Origin: an uncultured Polaribacter sp.
GTDB lineage: Bacteria; Bacteroidota; Bacteroidia; Flavobacteriales; Flavobacteriaceae
NCBI RefSeq assembly: GCF_947503855.1
Contig: NZ_CANNFF010000003.1
Span: 62,001 to 126,000 of the forward strand
Reading direction: 5' to 3'
Length of the DNA: 64,000 nucleotides
Below, piece by piece: positions 41,901-51,398 of the stretch. Below the pieces are notes generated by a model that saw only the letters and a list, made by a program, of their open reading frames with translations, was not told the origin of the DNA and did no database searches. The translations under genes and the position numbers were made by a program. Each line of letters begins with the position of its first letter. Position 1 is the first letter of the stretch.

Positions 41901-44900
41901 CTAATTATTATGTTTTGCCAATCTTAAAATATCACCAAAAACGCCTCTTGCTGTTACTTTATTTCCTGCTCCTGCTCCTTGTATTACAATGGGTTGCTCT
42001 CCATAAGATTCTGTATAAATCTCGAAGATTGCGTCTGAACCTTTTAAAGAGCCTAAAGGTGAATTTTTAGAAACAGAAACCAATTTTACATCTAAGTTTC
42101 CTGTTTCTTTTGATAAATCTCCACTTAACTCTCCAATGTAACGTAAAACGTAGTTTTCTTGTTGATTTTCTTTTAGCTGTTGATATTCTTCGTTCATCAA
42201 TTCTAAATTAGATAAAAAATAATCAACCGTACCTTCTCTTAAATTTTCTGGAATTAAATTGTTGATATTCACATCCTCAAACTCATTTTCTAATTCTAAT
42301 TCTCTCGCTAAAATTAATAATTTTCTAGCTACATCATTACCCCCTAAATCTTCTCTTGGGTCTGGTTCTGTAAAACCAGCTTCGATTGCGTCTTTTAAAA
42401 CTTTTGAAAAAGAAACATCTTGTTCAGAAAAGGTGTTGAATAAATAGCTTAAACTTCCAGAAAAAACTCCTCTAATTTTTGTGATATTTTCTCCAGATTC
42501 ATGTAATAAACGAATGGTGTCAATTAAAGGTAAACCTGCACCAACATTGGTTTCGTATAGATATTGTTTTTTATATTCTTTTAATTTAGAACGTATTTCT
42601 TTGTAAAAATCAAAAGACAGTGTATTGGCAATTTTGTTACAAGAAACCAAATCGAAACCGGCTTCTATTAACGGAATATAATTTTCTACAAATGAAACAC
42701 TTGCCGTATTATCTACCGCAATTAAATTTTCAAAATGATGTGTTTTTACAAACTCTATAATATCATTTACATTAGTTGTATCTTCGCCTTTTTCTTCTAA
42801 ATCTTGTTCCCAATTTTTGGTAACACCGTTTTTTTCTAGCAATATTTTTTTAGAATTTGCCACTGCAAAAACATTTAATTGAATTTTTCTACGCTCTAAA
42901 ACAGAAGGTGCATTTTCTATAATTTGATGTATTAGAGTACCACCAACTAAACCTTTCCCAAAAATGGCAATATTTACTTTTTTTGCGACTCCAAAAACTT
43001 GTCCATGAATTACGTTTACTGCTTTGTGCAATTCGGTTTTTTTAACTACCAAACTCACATTTTTACCGGTAACTGTATTATTGAATAATACAGGAATTAT
43101 TTGGTTTTTAATTAAGGCATTGTATGGTAAATGAAACTCACTTAAATCTTGCCCAATTATAGAAATTACTGCAACATCGTCAACAATAGAAATCTGGTTT
43201 ACATCTTGCGCATAAAAATCGTTTTCAAATTCTCTTTCCAGTGCTAAAACTGCTTCATTTGCTCGGTTTCCGTCAATTATTAAACCAATTCCTCTTTCTG
43301 AAGAACCTTGAGAAATGATGCTTACACTTATATTTTTTTCGCTTAAAGCTTTAAAAATACGTGCATCTACACCTACTTTACCTAACAAACCTCTTCCTTC
43401 GAAATTTAACAAAGAAACATTGTTAATTGTAGAGATAGACTTGATTCCTTTTTCGGAGGATTCTGCAGTAATTAAGGTGCCTTTATCTTCTTTTTGAAAA
43501 GTGTTTAAAATACGTAGATTGATATTTTTTTCTAATAACGGAATAATGGTTTTTGCATGTAAAATAGTTGCTCCAAAATTTGCCAATTCATTGGCTTCTG
43601 AGAAAGATAGTTTTTCTATTTTTTTAGCATCAGCCACTAAATCAGGATTTGCAGTAAAAATTCCACTTACATGCGTGTAATTTTGTAACTCATCTGCATC
43701 TAAATAATTGGCAATTAAAGCAGCAGTATAATTGCTGCCATTTCTTCCTAAAGTTGTGGTTTCTCCTTTTTCATTAGATGCAATAAAACCTGAAAGAATG
43801 TTTACAGGTTTAGTATTTTCGTTAAAATATGCAATTATATTTTCTGAAGATAAGGCATGAATAGGTTGTGCATTACCAAAGTTTTCATCGGTAATAATTA
43901 AATTTCTGGTATCTGCAGATTTTGCTACAACACCCTTTTCTTCAAGTAAACTAGCAACTAATTTTGTTGATAATAATTCGCCTTGTGCTAAAACTTCATC
44001 TTTAATTTTATTACTATAATCTCCTAATAAAGAAACACCCTCGAAAATAGTTTCTAAGGTTTTAAATTCTTTACTAAAATCTACTTTTTTACTTGGTTCT
44101 TGTTGATAAGATTTTAAAGCATCTAAAGTTGTTTTATACGCTTCTTTTTTAGCCGCTTTTTCTAAAATAGCCTCCAAATCGTTGGTTGTAGTTCCTCTAG
44201 CAGAAACAACTACCGTAAACTTTTCGCCTTTTTTATGTTTGTCTAAAATAATTTCTATGGTGTTTTGCAATCCTTTTCCGTTGGCTAAAGATTTGCCACC
44301 AAACTTTATTACTTTCATCTTTTTTGCACTATAATCTTTATTGAATATAGGTTCTATTATTTTCTGTAGTTGATCATATTCGATTAAAAATGCATCATGA
44401 CCATGTACAGAATTTATTTCGTTATAGGTAACATTTTCTTTTGTTAATGCTAACTTTTTATGGGTTTCTCTGTTTTCTTCGGCTGTAAAAAATAAATCTG
44501 AATCTACACCTATAATGTGAATATTTGCTTCAACTTTATCTAAAAGACTGCTGTTTTTTTCTTCATTTTGAGTAACATCAATACTTTTTAGCAATTGATT
44601 CATCAACTTATAAGAAGATAATTGGTAACGTTCTTGCAACTTTTTGCCATGATGCAACAACCAACTCTCCACATTAAAAATATCTGAATTTTCTTTTTTA
44701 GTTCGATGAAAACGCTCTTTAAAAGATTCTGGTGTTCTGTAACACAACATCGCATGCATTCTTGCATCGTGCACAGGGTTACTAGAATTTACCAAAAATT
44801 GCTCTTGTATTTGACAATTGGCAATTAACCAATCTGTAGATTTCCAGTCTGTGGCAATGGGTAAAAAATGTTGCGTTAATTTATTATTTAAAGCAACCAT

Positions 44901-45323
44901 TTCCCAAGCAATTCCACCACCTAAAGAACCACCAATTAATGCAAATAATTTATTTATTTTAAGTTTTTTTAATCCTTCAATAAAAATTCTAGCAACATCT
45001 CTGGCTATAAAATCTTTATAATTTTCAATTAAAAAACCATCGAAACCATTTCCAGGAATATTGAAAGATAAAATACTGTAAACCTCTGTATTTATAGCTT
45101 TTTCTTTTCCTACAATATCAATCCACCAGCCATTTTTGCCAGCAACATCACTGTTTCCTGTTAATGCATGATTGATTAAAACCACCGGTGCTGTACCTAA
45201 ATCTTGACCAAAAATTTGGTAACTTAAATTCAACTCAGGGATTTTAGTCCCCAATTCTGTGGTAAAATTTTTAATTTTGATATGTTGTAATGGATATTCC
45301 AAATTTAAAGTATAAAACTTCAC
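41901..45323 (-). CDS. thrA: Fused MetX-aspartate kinase-homoserine dehydrogenase
   Basis: A 1140-residue trifunctional protein. Residues 1-335 are a homoserine O-acetyltransferase (MetX): nucleophile Ser133 in GGSLGGG, Asp276 and His309 in HGHDAFL. From Met336 (MKVIKFGGKSLANG) follows an ACT-containing aspartate kinase, and from about 785 (IAIFGKGLVGG) a homoserine dehydrogenase. It thus covers aspartate to acetylhomoserine except the semialdehyde step. The start is GTG, inside a palindromic repeat. It is 37 bp downstream of metY. Confidence 0.92.
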   Translation of the reverse strand: MKFYTLNLEYPLQHIKIKNFTTELGTKIPELNLSYQIFGQDLGTAPVVLINHALTGNSDVAGKNGWWIDIVGKEKAINTEVYSILSFNIPGNGFDGFLIENYKDFIARDVARIFIEGLKKLKINKLFALIGGSLGGGIAWEMVALNNKLTQHFLPIATDWKSTDWLIANCQIQEQFLVNSSNPVHDARMHAMLCYRTPESFKERFHRTKKENSDIFNVESWLLHHGKKLQERYQLSSYKLMNQLLKSIDVTQNEEKNSSLLDKVEANIHIIGVDSDLFFTAEENRETHKKLALTKENVTYNEINSVHGHDAFLIEYDQLQKIIEPIFNKDYSAKKMKVIKFGGKSLANGKGLQNTIEIILDKHKKGEKFTVVVSARGTTTNDLEAILEKAAKKEAYKTTLDALKSYQQEPSKKVDFSKEFKTLETIFEGVSLLGDYSNKIKDEVLAQGELLSTKLVASLLEEKGVVAKSADTRNLIITDENFGNAQPIHALSSENIIAYFNENTKPVNILSGFIASNEKGETTTLGRNGSNYTAALIANYLDADELQNYTHVSGIFTANPDLVADAKKIEKLSFSEANELANFGATILHAKTIIPLLEKNINLRILNTFQKEDKGTLITAESSEKGIKSISTINNVSLLNFEGRGLLGKVGVDARIFKALSEKNISVSIISQGSSERGIGLIIDGNRANEAVLALEREFENDFYAQDVNQISIVDDVAVISIIGQDLSEFHLPYNALIKNQIIPVLFNNTVTGKNVSLVVKKTELHKAVNVIHGQVFGVAKKVNIAIFGKGLVGGTLIHQIIENAPSVLERRKIQLNVFAVANSKKILLEKNGVTKNWEQDLEEKGEDTTNVNDIIEFVKTHHFENLIAVDNTASVSFVENYIPLIEAGFDLVSCNKIANTLSFDFYKEIRSKLKEYKKQYLYETNVGAGLPLIDTIRLLHESGENITKIRGVFSGSLSYLFNTFSEQDVSFSKVLKDAIEAGFTEPDPREDLGGNDVARKLLILARELELENEFEDVNINNLIPENLREGTVDYFLSNLELMNEEYQQLKENQQENYVLRYIGELSGDLSKETGNLDVKLVSVSKNSPLGSLKGSDAIFEIYTESYGEQPIVIQGAGAGNKVTARGVFGDILRLAKHNN

Positions 45324-45343
45324 AGGTTTTAAAAACCTGTGAA
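45319..45343. repeat. Perfect palindrome at the metX-thrA start
   Basis: TTCACAGGTTTT and its reverse complement AAAACCTGTGAA around one base. It covers the GTG start codon (45321-45323) and the ribosome landing region. A near-copy is at 5424-5453, so it is a dispersed palindromic repeat that now shapes the start of a gene. Confidence 0.75.
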
Positions 45344-45360
45344 ATTCGTTTTTTTTCTAA

Positions 45361-46635
45361 TTATATTTCTGAAAAAGCGGCTTTTAAATCTGCTTTTAAA
45401 TCTTCTAAATCCTCAATACCAACAGACAATCTAATTAAATCTTGAGACACACCTGCACTTTCTTGAGCTGCCTCATCTAATTGTTGATGTGTTGTACTTG
45501 CTGGATGAATAATTAACGATTTTGTATCGCCAATATTTGCCAATAAAGAGAATATTTTAGTTTTATCTGCAATTGTTTTTGCAGCTTCAAAACCTTTTTT
45601 TGGTCCAAAAGTTACAATTCCACTTTGCCCTTTTGGTAAGTATTTTTTAGCTAAGGCATTGTATTTATTACTCTCTAAACCAGGATAGTTTACCCAAGCA
45701 ACTTCCTCTTGTTGTTCTAACCATTTTGCCAATTCTAGTGCATTTTCTGAATGTTTTTGAATTCTAACAGGCAATGTTTCTAAACCTTGAATTATGTTAA
45801 ATGCATTGGTTGGACTTAAAGCACCACCAAAATCACGTAAACCCTCTAAGATTAATTTAAACGTATAAGATGCAGCTCCTAAAACATCATGATATTGCAA
45901 TCCATGATATCCTGCAGATGGTTCTGTAAACTCAGGGAATTTACCATTAGCCCAGTTAAAAGTTCCAGCATCTATAATTGCGCCTCCTAAAGATGTTCCT
46001 TGACCACCAATATATTTTGTAAGTGAATGAATTACAATATTTGCACCGTGTTTGATTGGGTTTAACAAAGCTGGTGTTGCTACTGTATTATCAACTATAA
46101 AAGGAACTTCTGCTTTTTTTGCTTGTATAGAAATTGCTTCTAAATCTAATACATCTAATTTAGGATTTCCTAAAGATTCTACAAAAAAGGCTCTTGTATT
46201 ATCTTGAACAGCAGTCTCAAAACTTTCAGGGTTTGAAGCATCTACAAAAGTAGTTGTAATACCAAATCTTGGTAATGTAACGCTTAAAAGATTGTAAGTT
46301 CCACCATATAAACTACTAGAAGCCACAATATGATCTCCAGCTTTTAACAAGGTTAGCAAACCAGTTGAAATGGCCGCTGTACCAGAAGCAAAAACTACAG
46401 CTCCTATACCACCTTCTACAGCCGCTAAACGATCTTGCAAAATTTGATTGGTTGGGTTGTTTAACCTTGTGTAAATAAACCCTAATTCTTGTAGCGAAAA
46501 AAGATTTGCTGCATGTTCTGAATTGTTAAAAACATACGATGATGTTTGGTAAATTGGCACTGCTCTTGTACCTCCATTGGCTGCTACATCATGTCCTGCG
46601 TGCAACGCATTGGTTGCTAATTTTTGTGTACTCAT
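45361..46635 (-). CDS. metY: O-acetylhomoserine sulfhydrylase
   Basis: A 424-residue PLP enzyme of the Cys/Met family that makes homocysteine from O-acetylhomoserine and sulfide. Family parts are VPIYQTSSYVF, FIYTRLNNPT, VVFASGTAAI and the PLP lysine in HSLTKYIGGQGTSLGG; the long form with GYHGLQYHDVLG is typical of MetY/Met17. It is the first gene behind the SAM-I riboswitch at 46834 and supplies the substrate for MetH. Confidence 0.93.
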   Translation of the reverse strand: MSTQKLATNALHAGHDVAANGGTRAVPIYQTSSYVFNNSEHAANLFSLQELGFIYTRLNNPTNQILQDRLAAVEGGIGAVVFASGTAAISTGLLTLLKAGDHIVASSSLYGGTYNLLSVTLPRFGITTTFVDASNPESFETAVQDNTRAFFVESLGNPKLDVLDLEAISIQAKKAEVPFIVDNTVATPALLNPIKHGANIVIHSLTKYIGGQGTSLGGAIIDAGTFNWANGKFPEFTEPSAGYHGLQYHDVLGAASYTFKLILEGLRDFGGALSPTNAFNIIQGLETLPVRIQKHSENALELAKWLEQQEEVAWVNYPGLESNKYNALAKKYLPKGQSGIVTFGPKKGFEAAKTIADKTKIFSLLANIGDTKSLIIHPASTTHQQLDEAAQESAGVSQDLIRLSVGIEDLEDLKADLKAAFSEI

Positions 46636-46670
46636 TTTTCTATTTTTTTTGAGTTAATTTAAATTCCTGT

Positions 46671-46715
46671 CTGTTCAGGAACAGTTTTTAAAAGAAACAC
46701 AATTTTTAAATTGTG
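46671..46715 (-). promoter_or_regulatory. Hairpins in the metY leader (possible expression platform)
   Basis: Two stems follow the riboswitch on the minus strand: CACAATTT / AAATTGTG (46698-46715) followed by TTTCTTTT, which could act as a weak terminator, and CTGTTC / GAACAG (46671-46684) about 36 nt before the ATG. Confidence 0.4.
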
Positions 46716-46833
46716 AATCAATTTCTGATTAAACCAAAAGTCAAATGCATCAGATTCTTTTTTTTTGCTGATGTACTTACTAGAAAAATGTTATTAAGAA
46801 TTATTCAATTACACGAACGTGCAATTGTTTTGG

Positions 46834-46954
46834 GTTATCTATCTAATTTCTGATAAATGAATCTGAAACTAAGTAGAATTTAGCACCTTCTTTTCCTCTT
46901 GAAAAGGGTTGCTAAGGCTTCAAAGGGTCTAATCCCTCCACCTTTCTTGATAAC
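46834..46954 (-). ncRNA. SAM-I (S-box) riboswitch for metY-thrA-metZ
   Basis: On the minus strand: GTTATCAAGAAAGGTGGAGG, GATTAGACCC, TGAAGCCTTAGCAACC, GAAGGTGCTAAATTC and a closing GATAAC that pairs with the first six bases. It follows the consensus better than the metH copy. The transcript would carry metY, the metX-thrA fusion and metZ, so SAM is expected to lower homocysteine synthesis. Confidence 0.93.
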
Positions 46955-46984
46955 ATTTCAATAAGTTATTGAACTTTGTGAGTG

Positions 46985-47016
46985 CAAATATATGTTTAGA
47001 AAAATTTAATATCCAA
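46985..47016 (-). promoter_or_regulatory. Promoter of the SAM-I/metY operon
   Basis: Minus strand: TTG (47014-47016), 21 bp, TATATTTG (46985-46992), exact for TAnnTTTG. It lies 31 bp before the riboswitch. Confidence 0.65.
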
Positions 47017-47180
47017 ATTAAAAAGTAGTTTTTTTAATTTTAATACAGATTATTTAATTAAAAGCTCAAAAAATTCATCATTCTTTAAAAAGAAAAGCAT
47101 AAAGAGCCTAATATTGTTTAATTAATGATACTATCAAAAAAAATTATTGTAAAATTATGTTCAATTATATTTTTATAATG

Positions 47181-47188
47181 TAGCTTTG
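47181..47188 (+). promoter_or_regulatory. Promoter -7 element for metK
   Basis: TAGCTTTG, exact for TAnnTTTG; TTC lies about 18 bp upstream. Transcription should begin at about 47195, at the very start of the SAM-II-like RNA. Confidence 0.55.
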
Positions 47189-47195
47189 CACCAAA

Positions 47196-47250
47196 CTTAG
47201 AGGAAAAATTTGAACTGATTGCAACCTCATTAAAAAAATGCTAAAGCAGT
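47196..47250 (+). ncRNA. SAM-II-like riboswitch upstream of metK
   Basis: The RNA reads GAGG, then ATTTGAACTGATTGCAA, CCTC, an A-rich linker, and ATGCTAAAGCAGT. GAGG/CCTC gives P1 (47200-47203 with 47225-47228). The loop ACTG (47214-47217) pairs with the 3' CAGT (47247-47250) as the H-type pseudoknot of SAM-II. The TGAACTGAT and TGCTAAA blocks match the SAM-II consensus. Directly downstream is a competing fold: GCTAAA with TTTAGC (47264-47269) and TGATTGCAA with TTGCAATCA (47274-47282). P1 is short, and class assignment needs a covariance search. Confidence 0.75.
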
Positions 47251-47328
47251 AAATCCCTACTTCTTTTAGCGGCCTTGCAATCAAAATTTATTTTTCATTT
47301 AAATTATTTTAAATAAAAAAACAATATT

Positions 47329-48585
47329 ATGTCATATTTATTTACCTCAGAAAGTGTTTCTGAAGGACACCCAGATAAAGTTGCAGATCAAATTTCTGAT
47401 GCATTAATAGATAATTTTTTAGCTTTTGATAAAAGTAGTAAAGTTGCTTGCGAAACCATGGTTACAACAGGACAAGTTATTTTGGCTGGTGAAGTCAAAT
47501 CTAAAACTTATTTAGATGTTCAACAAATTGCTAGAGACGTAATTAATAAAATTGGTTATACCAAGGGAGAATATATGTTTGATGGAAATTCGTGTGGGGT
47601 TTTATCTGCCATACACGAACAATCTCCAGATATTAACCAAGGTGTAGATAGATCTAGCCCAGAAGAACAAGGTGCAGGAGACCAAGGTATGATGTTTGGT
47701 TATGCAACAGATGAGACAGAAAATTATATGCCTTTGGCGTTAGAATTATCTCATAGATTACTTAAAGAATTGGCTGCTTTAAGAAGAGAAAATAATGATA
47801 TTACTTATTTAAGACCAGACGCAAAAAGTCAAGTAACTATTGAGTATTCTGATGACAATAAACCTCAAAGAATAGACGCTATTGTTATTTCTACACAACA
47901 TGATGATTTTGATAAATCTGATGATGTCATGTTAGCAAAAATCAAAAAAGATATCGTAGAAATTTTAATTCCGAGAGTGGTTGCAAAACTACCAAATCAC
48001 ATTCAAAAATTATTTACAGATAATATTACCTACCATATAAACCCAACTGGTGTTTTTGTAATTGGAGGGCCTCATGGAGACACTGGTTTAACAGGAAGAA
48101 AAATTATTGTTGATACTTATGGTGGTAAAGGTGCACATGGTGGAGGCGCTTTTTCTGGAAAAGACCCAAGTAAAGTAGATAGATCTGGAGCATACGCAAC
48201 AAGACATATTGCTAAAAACCTAGTGGCAGCTGGTCTTTGCAAAGAAGTTTTAGTACAAGTTTCTTATGCAATTGGTGTAGCAAAACCAACAAGTATTAAT
48301 GTAGAAACTTACGGAACATCGAACGTAGATTTAACTGATGGAGAAATTAGTAAAAAAGTAGCAGGTATTTTTGATATGCGTCCTTATTTTATAGAACAAC
48401 GTTTAAAATTAAGAACACCTATTTACTCTGAAACTGCAGCTTATGGACATATGGGAAGAACTCCTAAAATTAAAACAGTTACATTTACAAATCCAATGGG
48501 AGAAACTGTTTCTGAAGAAGTAGAAACCTTTACTTGGGAAAAATTAGATTATGTAGAAAAGATTAAACAAACATTTAATCTTTAA
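47329..48585 (+). CDS. metK: S-adenosylmethionine synthase
   Basis: A 418-residue enzyme that makes SAM from methionine and ATP. Family parts are [49 protein letters not shown] and [16 protein letters not shown]. It is divergent from the metY operon, with both leaders sharing a 693-bp region that holds a SAM-I and a SAM-II-like riboswitch. SAM therefore likely controls its own synthesis. A strong terminator follows. Confidence 0.97.
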   Translation: MSYLFTSESVSEGHPDKVADQISDALIDNFLAFDKSSKVACETMVTTGQVILAGEVKSKTYLDVQQIARDVINKIGYTKGEYMFDGNSCGVLSAIHEQSPDINQGVDRSSPEEQGAGDQGMMFGYATDETENYMPLALELSHRLLKELAALRRENNDITYLRPDAKSQVTIEYSDDNKPQRIDAIVISTQHDDFDKSDDVMLAKIKKDIVEILIPRVVAKLPNHIQKLFTDNITYHINPTGVFVIGGPHGDTGLTGRKIIVDTYGGKGAHGGGAFSGKDPSKVDRSGAYATRHIAKNLVAAGLCKEVLVQVSYAIGVAKPTSINVETYGTSNVDLTDGEISKKVAGIFDMRPYFIEQRLKLRTPIYSETAAYGHMGRTPKIKTVTFTNPMGETVSEEVETFTWEKLDYVEKIKQTFNL

Positions 48586-48603
48586 AAAATAAAACCTTTA
48601 TTT

Positions 48604-48637
48604 AAAGCCTTTAGAGTTCATTCTAAAGGCTTTTTTT
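48604..48637 (+). terminator. Intrinsic terminator after metK
   Basis: AAAGCCTTTAGA / TCTAAAGGCTTT, a perfect 12-bp stem with a 6-nt loop and a T run. Confidence 0.9.
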
Positions 48638-48743
48638 GTGTTGAATTTTAAGAAAAAAAAACAAATCTCTTTAACAAAAATTTAAGAACGCATGCTAATC
48701 AGTTTACCTAACTTCGAGCACACTAATTTAAATCAAATTTATA

Positions 48744-51233
48744 ATGACCAAAAAAGTCCTAATCAAACTTCTTTTAGTTGCTTTTGTATTCGGTTTTTCA
48801 ACAGAAACTGCTGCTCAATTCTGGAAGAAAAAGAAAAAAGAAACCCCAAAAACAGCTGCTAAACCCAAGCCTAAAAAAGGAAGCATTCAACCTTACAATA
48901 AAGTTGTAACTAAAGAGCATAAAACAGACGAAGGTATGTTTAAAGTGCATACCAAAGACGATAATTATTTATTCGAAATACCAGATTCTCTGTTAAGAAG
49001 AGAAATGTTAATGGTCACAAGAATAGCTAAAACTGCAAGTAATATTGGTTTTGGTGGTGGTAAAACCAACACACAAGTTTTACGTTGGGAGAAAAAAAAT
49101 AAAAATATCTTATTAAGAGTCGTATCTCATGATGTAGTTGCTGATACAATTTTACCAGTGCATGAAGCCGTAGTAAACTCTAATTTAGAACCTATTTTAT
49201 TTTCTTTCCCAATTAAAGCGTTTAGTAAAGATTCTACTGCAACAGTAATAGATGCGACGTCTTTATTTTCTACAGACATAAAACCTTTAGGCTTTCCTTC
49301 TTTTTACAGAAAAAGATACCAAGCTACAAGAATGGATAAAACACGTTCTTACATAGAAAGAGTAAGTAGCTACCCAAGAAACATAGAAGTAAGACATGTA
49401 AAAACATATCTTGCAAACAAAGCACCATCTAATAGTGCTGTAGGCTCTATAACTTTAGAAATGAGTAATTCTATGGTTTTATTACCAAAAGTACCAATGA
49501 AACGAAGATATTTTGATGAGCGAGTTGGTTGGTTTGCAAGAGGACAAACTGATTATGGTTTAGAAGCTCAAAAAAGTAAAACAGTTACTTATTTAGACAG
49601 ATATCGTTTAGAAGTTAAAGAGGAAGATATTGAGAAGTTTAAAAGAGGAGAACTTGTAGAACCAAAAAAACAAATTGTGTATTATGTAGATAGAGCAACA
49701 CCAGAAGAGTGGGTTCCTTATATTATACAAGGTGTAAACGATTGGCAAGTTGCTTTTGAAGCTGCAGGTTTTAAAAATGCAATTGTTGGTAAAAGAGCAC
49801 CAACTAAAGAAGAAGATCCAGAATATAGTCCAGAAGATGTACGCTATTCTGTAATTAGATATTTAGCTTCTCCTATACCAAACGCAAATGGACCTCACGT
49901 AAGTGATCCCCGTTCTGGAGAAATTTTAGAGTCTGATATAAACTGGTACCATAATGTAATGACATTATTACACAACTGGTTCTTTATACAAACTGCAGCC
50001 ATTAACCCAGATGCACGTGGAAATGAATTTAAAACAGAGGTTATGGGACGTTTAATACGATTTGTATCTTCTCATGAACTAGGACATACTTTAGGATTGC
50101 CTCATAATATGGGAAGTTCTGTTGCTTATCCTGTAGATTCTTTACGTTCTGCAACATTTACAAAAAAATATGGAACAGCACCCTCTATTATGGATTATGC
50201 ACGTTTTAATTATATAGCGCAACCTGGTGATGAAGATGTAGCTTTAATGCCTAATATTGGTGTGTATGATAAGTATGCAATTGCTTGGGGATATAGACCT
50301 ATTTTAAATAAAACTGCTAAAGAAGAAAAACCAATTTTAGATGCTTGGATTTTAAAACATGCTGGAGACCCAATGTACAGATTTGGACACCAACAAGCTG
50401 GTGGTGTTGTAGACCCTAGTTCTCAAACGGAAGATTTAGGAGATGACGCAATGAAAGCTTCTATGTATGGCATTAAAAATTTAAAAAGAATTTTACCAAG
50501 ATTGGAAGAATGGACTTCAGAAAAAGGAAAAAATTATGATGATTTATCTACTATGTATGACCAATTATTAAGTCAGTTTAATAGATATATGGGGCATGTT
50601 TCTGCAAACATTGGTGGTGTCTATGAATATTACAAAACATCTGACCAAGAAGGAGCTGTATATACACATGTAGATAAATCAAAACAAAGAGAAGCTTTAC
50701 AATTTGTAATTGATGAGTTATTTAAAACTCCTACCTGGATGTTAGACGAAAATATTTTTAGCAAAACAGAATTTTCTGGCTCTATAGAAAGAGTAAGAGG
50801 TTTACAAGCGAGAACACTAACTAATATTTTAGATGCTGGTAGAATGGCTAGAATGATTGAAAACGAAACTTTAAATGGATCTTCAAAAGCTTACACATTA
50901 GTTAACATGATGAATGATTTACGCAAAGGTGTTTGGAGTGAAGTTTACTCTGGACGCTCTATAGATACTTATAGAAGAAATTTACAAAGAGCTCATTTAG
51001 ATAGATTAAACTACTTATTAAACGAAGCTAAAAACCAAAGAGGTGCAAACCGTGGTTACTTTAAACAAAGTGGAATTACCATCAACCAATCTGATGTTAA
51101 ATCTGTTGTAAGAGGAGAATTAAAACGCTTGCAAAAAGATGTTAAAAGAGCCATGAATAGTGGTAACACTTTAAGACGTTACCATTTACAAGATGTAGTA
51201 GACAGAATTGATATGATTCTAGAACCTAAATAA
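48744..51233 (+). CDS. Secreted zinc metalloprotease (DUF5117/DUF5118 type)
   Basis: An 829-residue exported protein. The signal peptide is residues 1-25 (LLLVAFVFGFSTETAAQ), followed by a Lys/Pro-rich linker. The zinc motif is HELGHTLGLPH (His444, Glu445, His448, His454), the extended metzincin form, with a Met-turn candidate in SIMDYA. Large N-terminal DUF5118/DUF5117-like domains precede it and a helical C-terminal domain follows. It is a common Bacteroidetes periplasmic or surface protease of unknown substrate. Confidence 0.9.
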   Translation: MTKKVLIKLLLVAFVFGFSTETAAQFWKKKKKETPKTAAKPKPKKGSIQPYNKVVTKEHKTDEGMFKVHTKDDNYLFEIPDSLLRREMLMVTRIAKTASNIGFGGGKTNTQVLRWEKKNKNILLRVVSHDVVADTILPVHEAVVNSNLEPILFSFPIKAFSKDSTATVIDATSLFSTDIKPLGFPSFYRKRYQATRMDKTRSYIERVSSYPRNIEVRHVKTYLANKAPSNSAVGSITLEMSNSMVLLPKVPMKRRYFDERVGWFARGQTDYGLEAQKSKTVTYLDRYRLEVKEEDIEKFKRGELVEPKKQIVYYVDRATPEEWVPYIIQGVNDWQVAFEAAGFKNAIVGKRAPTKEEDPEYSPEDVRYSVIRYLASPIPNANGPHVSDPRSGEILESDINWYHNVMTLLHNWFFIQTAAINPDARGNEFKTEVMGRLIRFVSSHELGHTLGLPHNMGSSVAYPVDSLRSATFTKKYGTAPSIMDYARFNYIAQPGDEDVALMPNIGVYDKYAIAWGYRPILNKTAKEEKPILDAWILKHAGDPMYRFGHQQAGGVVDPSSQTEDLGDDAMKASMYGIKNLKRILPRLEEWTSEKGKNYDDLSTMYDQLLSQFNRYMGHVSANIGGVYEYYKTSDQEGAVYTHVDKSKQREALQFVIDELFKTPTWMLDENIFSKTEFSGSIERVRGLQARTLTNILDAGRMARMIENETLNGSSKAYTLVNMMNDLRKGVWSEVYSGRSIDTYRRNLQRAHLDRLNYLLNEAKNQRGANRGYFKQSGITINQSDVKSVVRGELKRLQKDVKRAMNSGNTLRRYHLQDVVDRIDMILEPK

Positions 51234-51254
51234 AAATCACCATTTTTTTACACA

Positions 51255-51290
51255 AAACCTCATCTATAATGATGAGGTTTTTTTTTTAAA
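51255..51290 (+). terminator. Terminator after the metalloprotease
   Basis: AAACCTCATC / GATGAGGTTT with a 6-nt loop and a ten-T run. Confidence 0.9.
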
Positions 51291-51398
51291 TGAACTATCT
51301 ACTATATAAAAAAAATCTTATATATCTAGATTCTATAGACTATAGTAATTGACACTATCCTAAAAACTGTGTAAGTTTAAAAATTCAGAGTTAAATTT

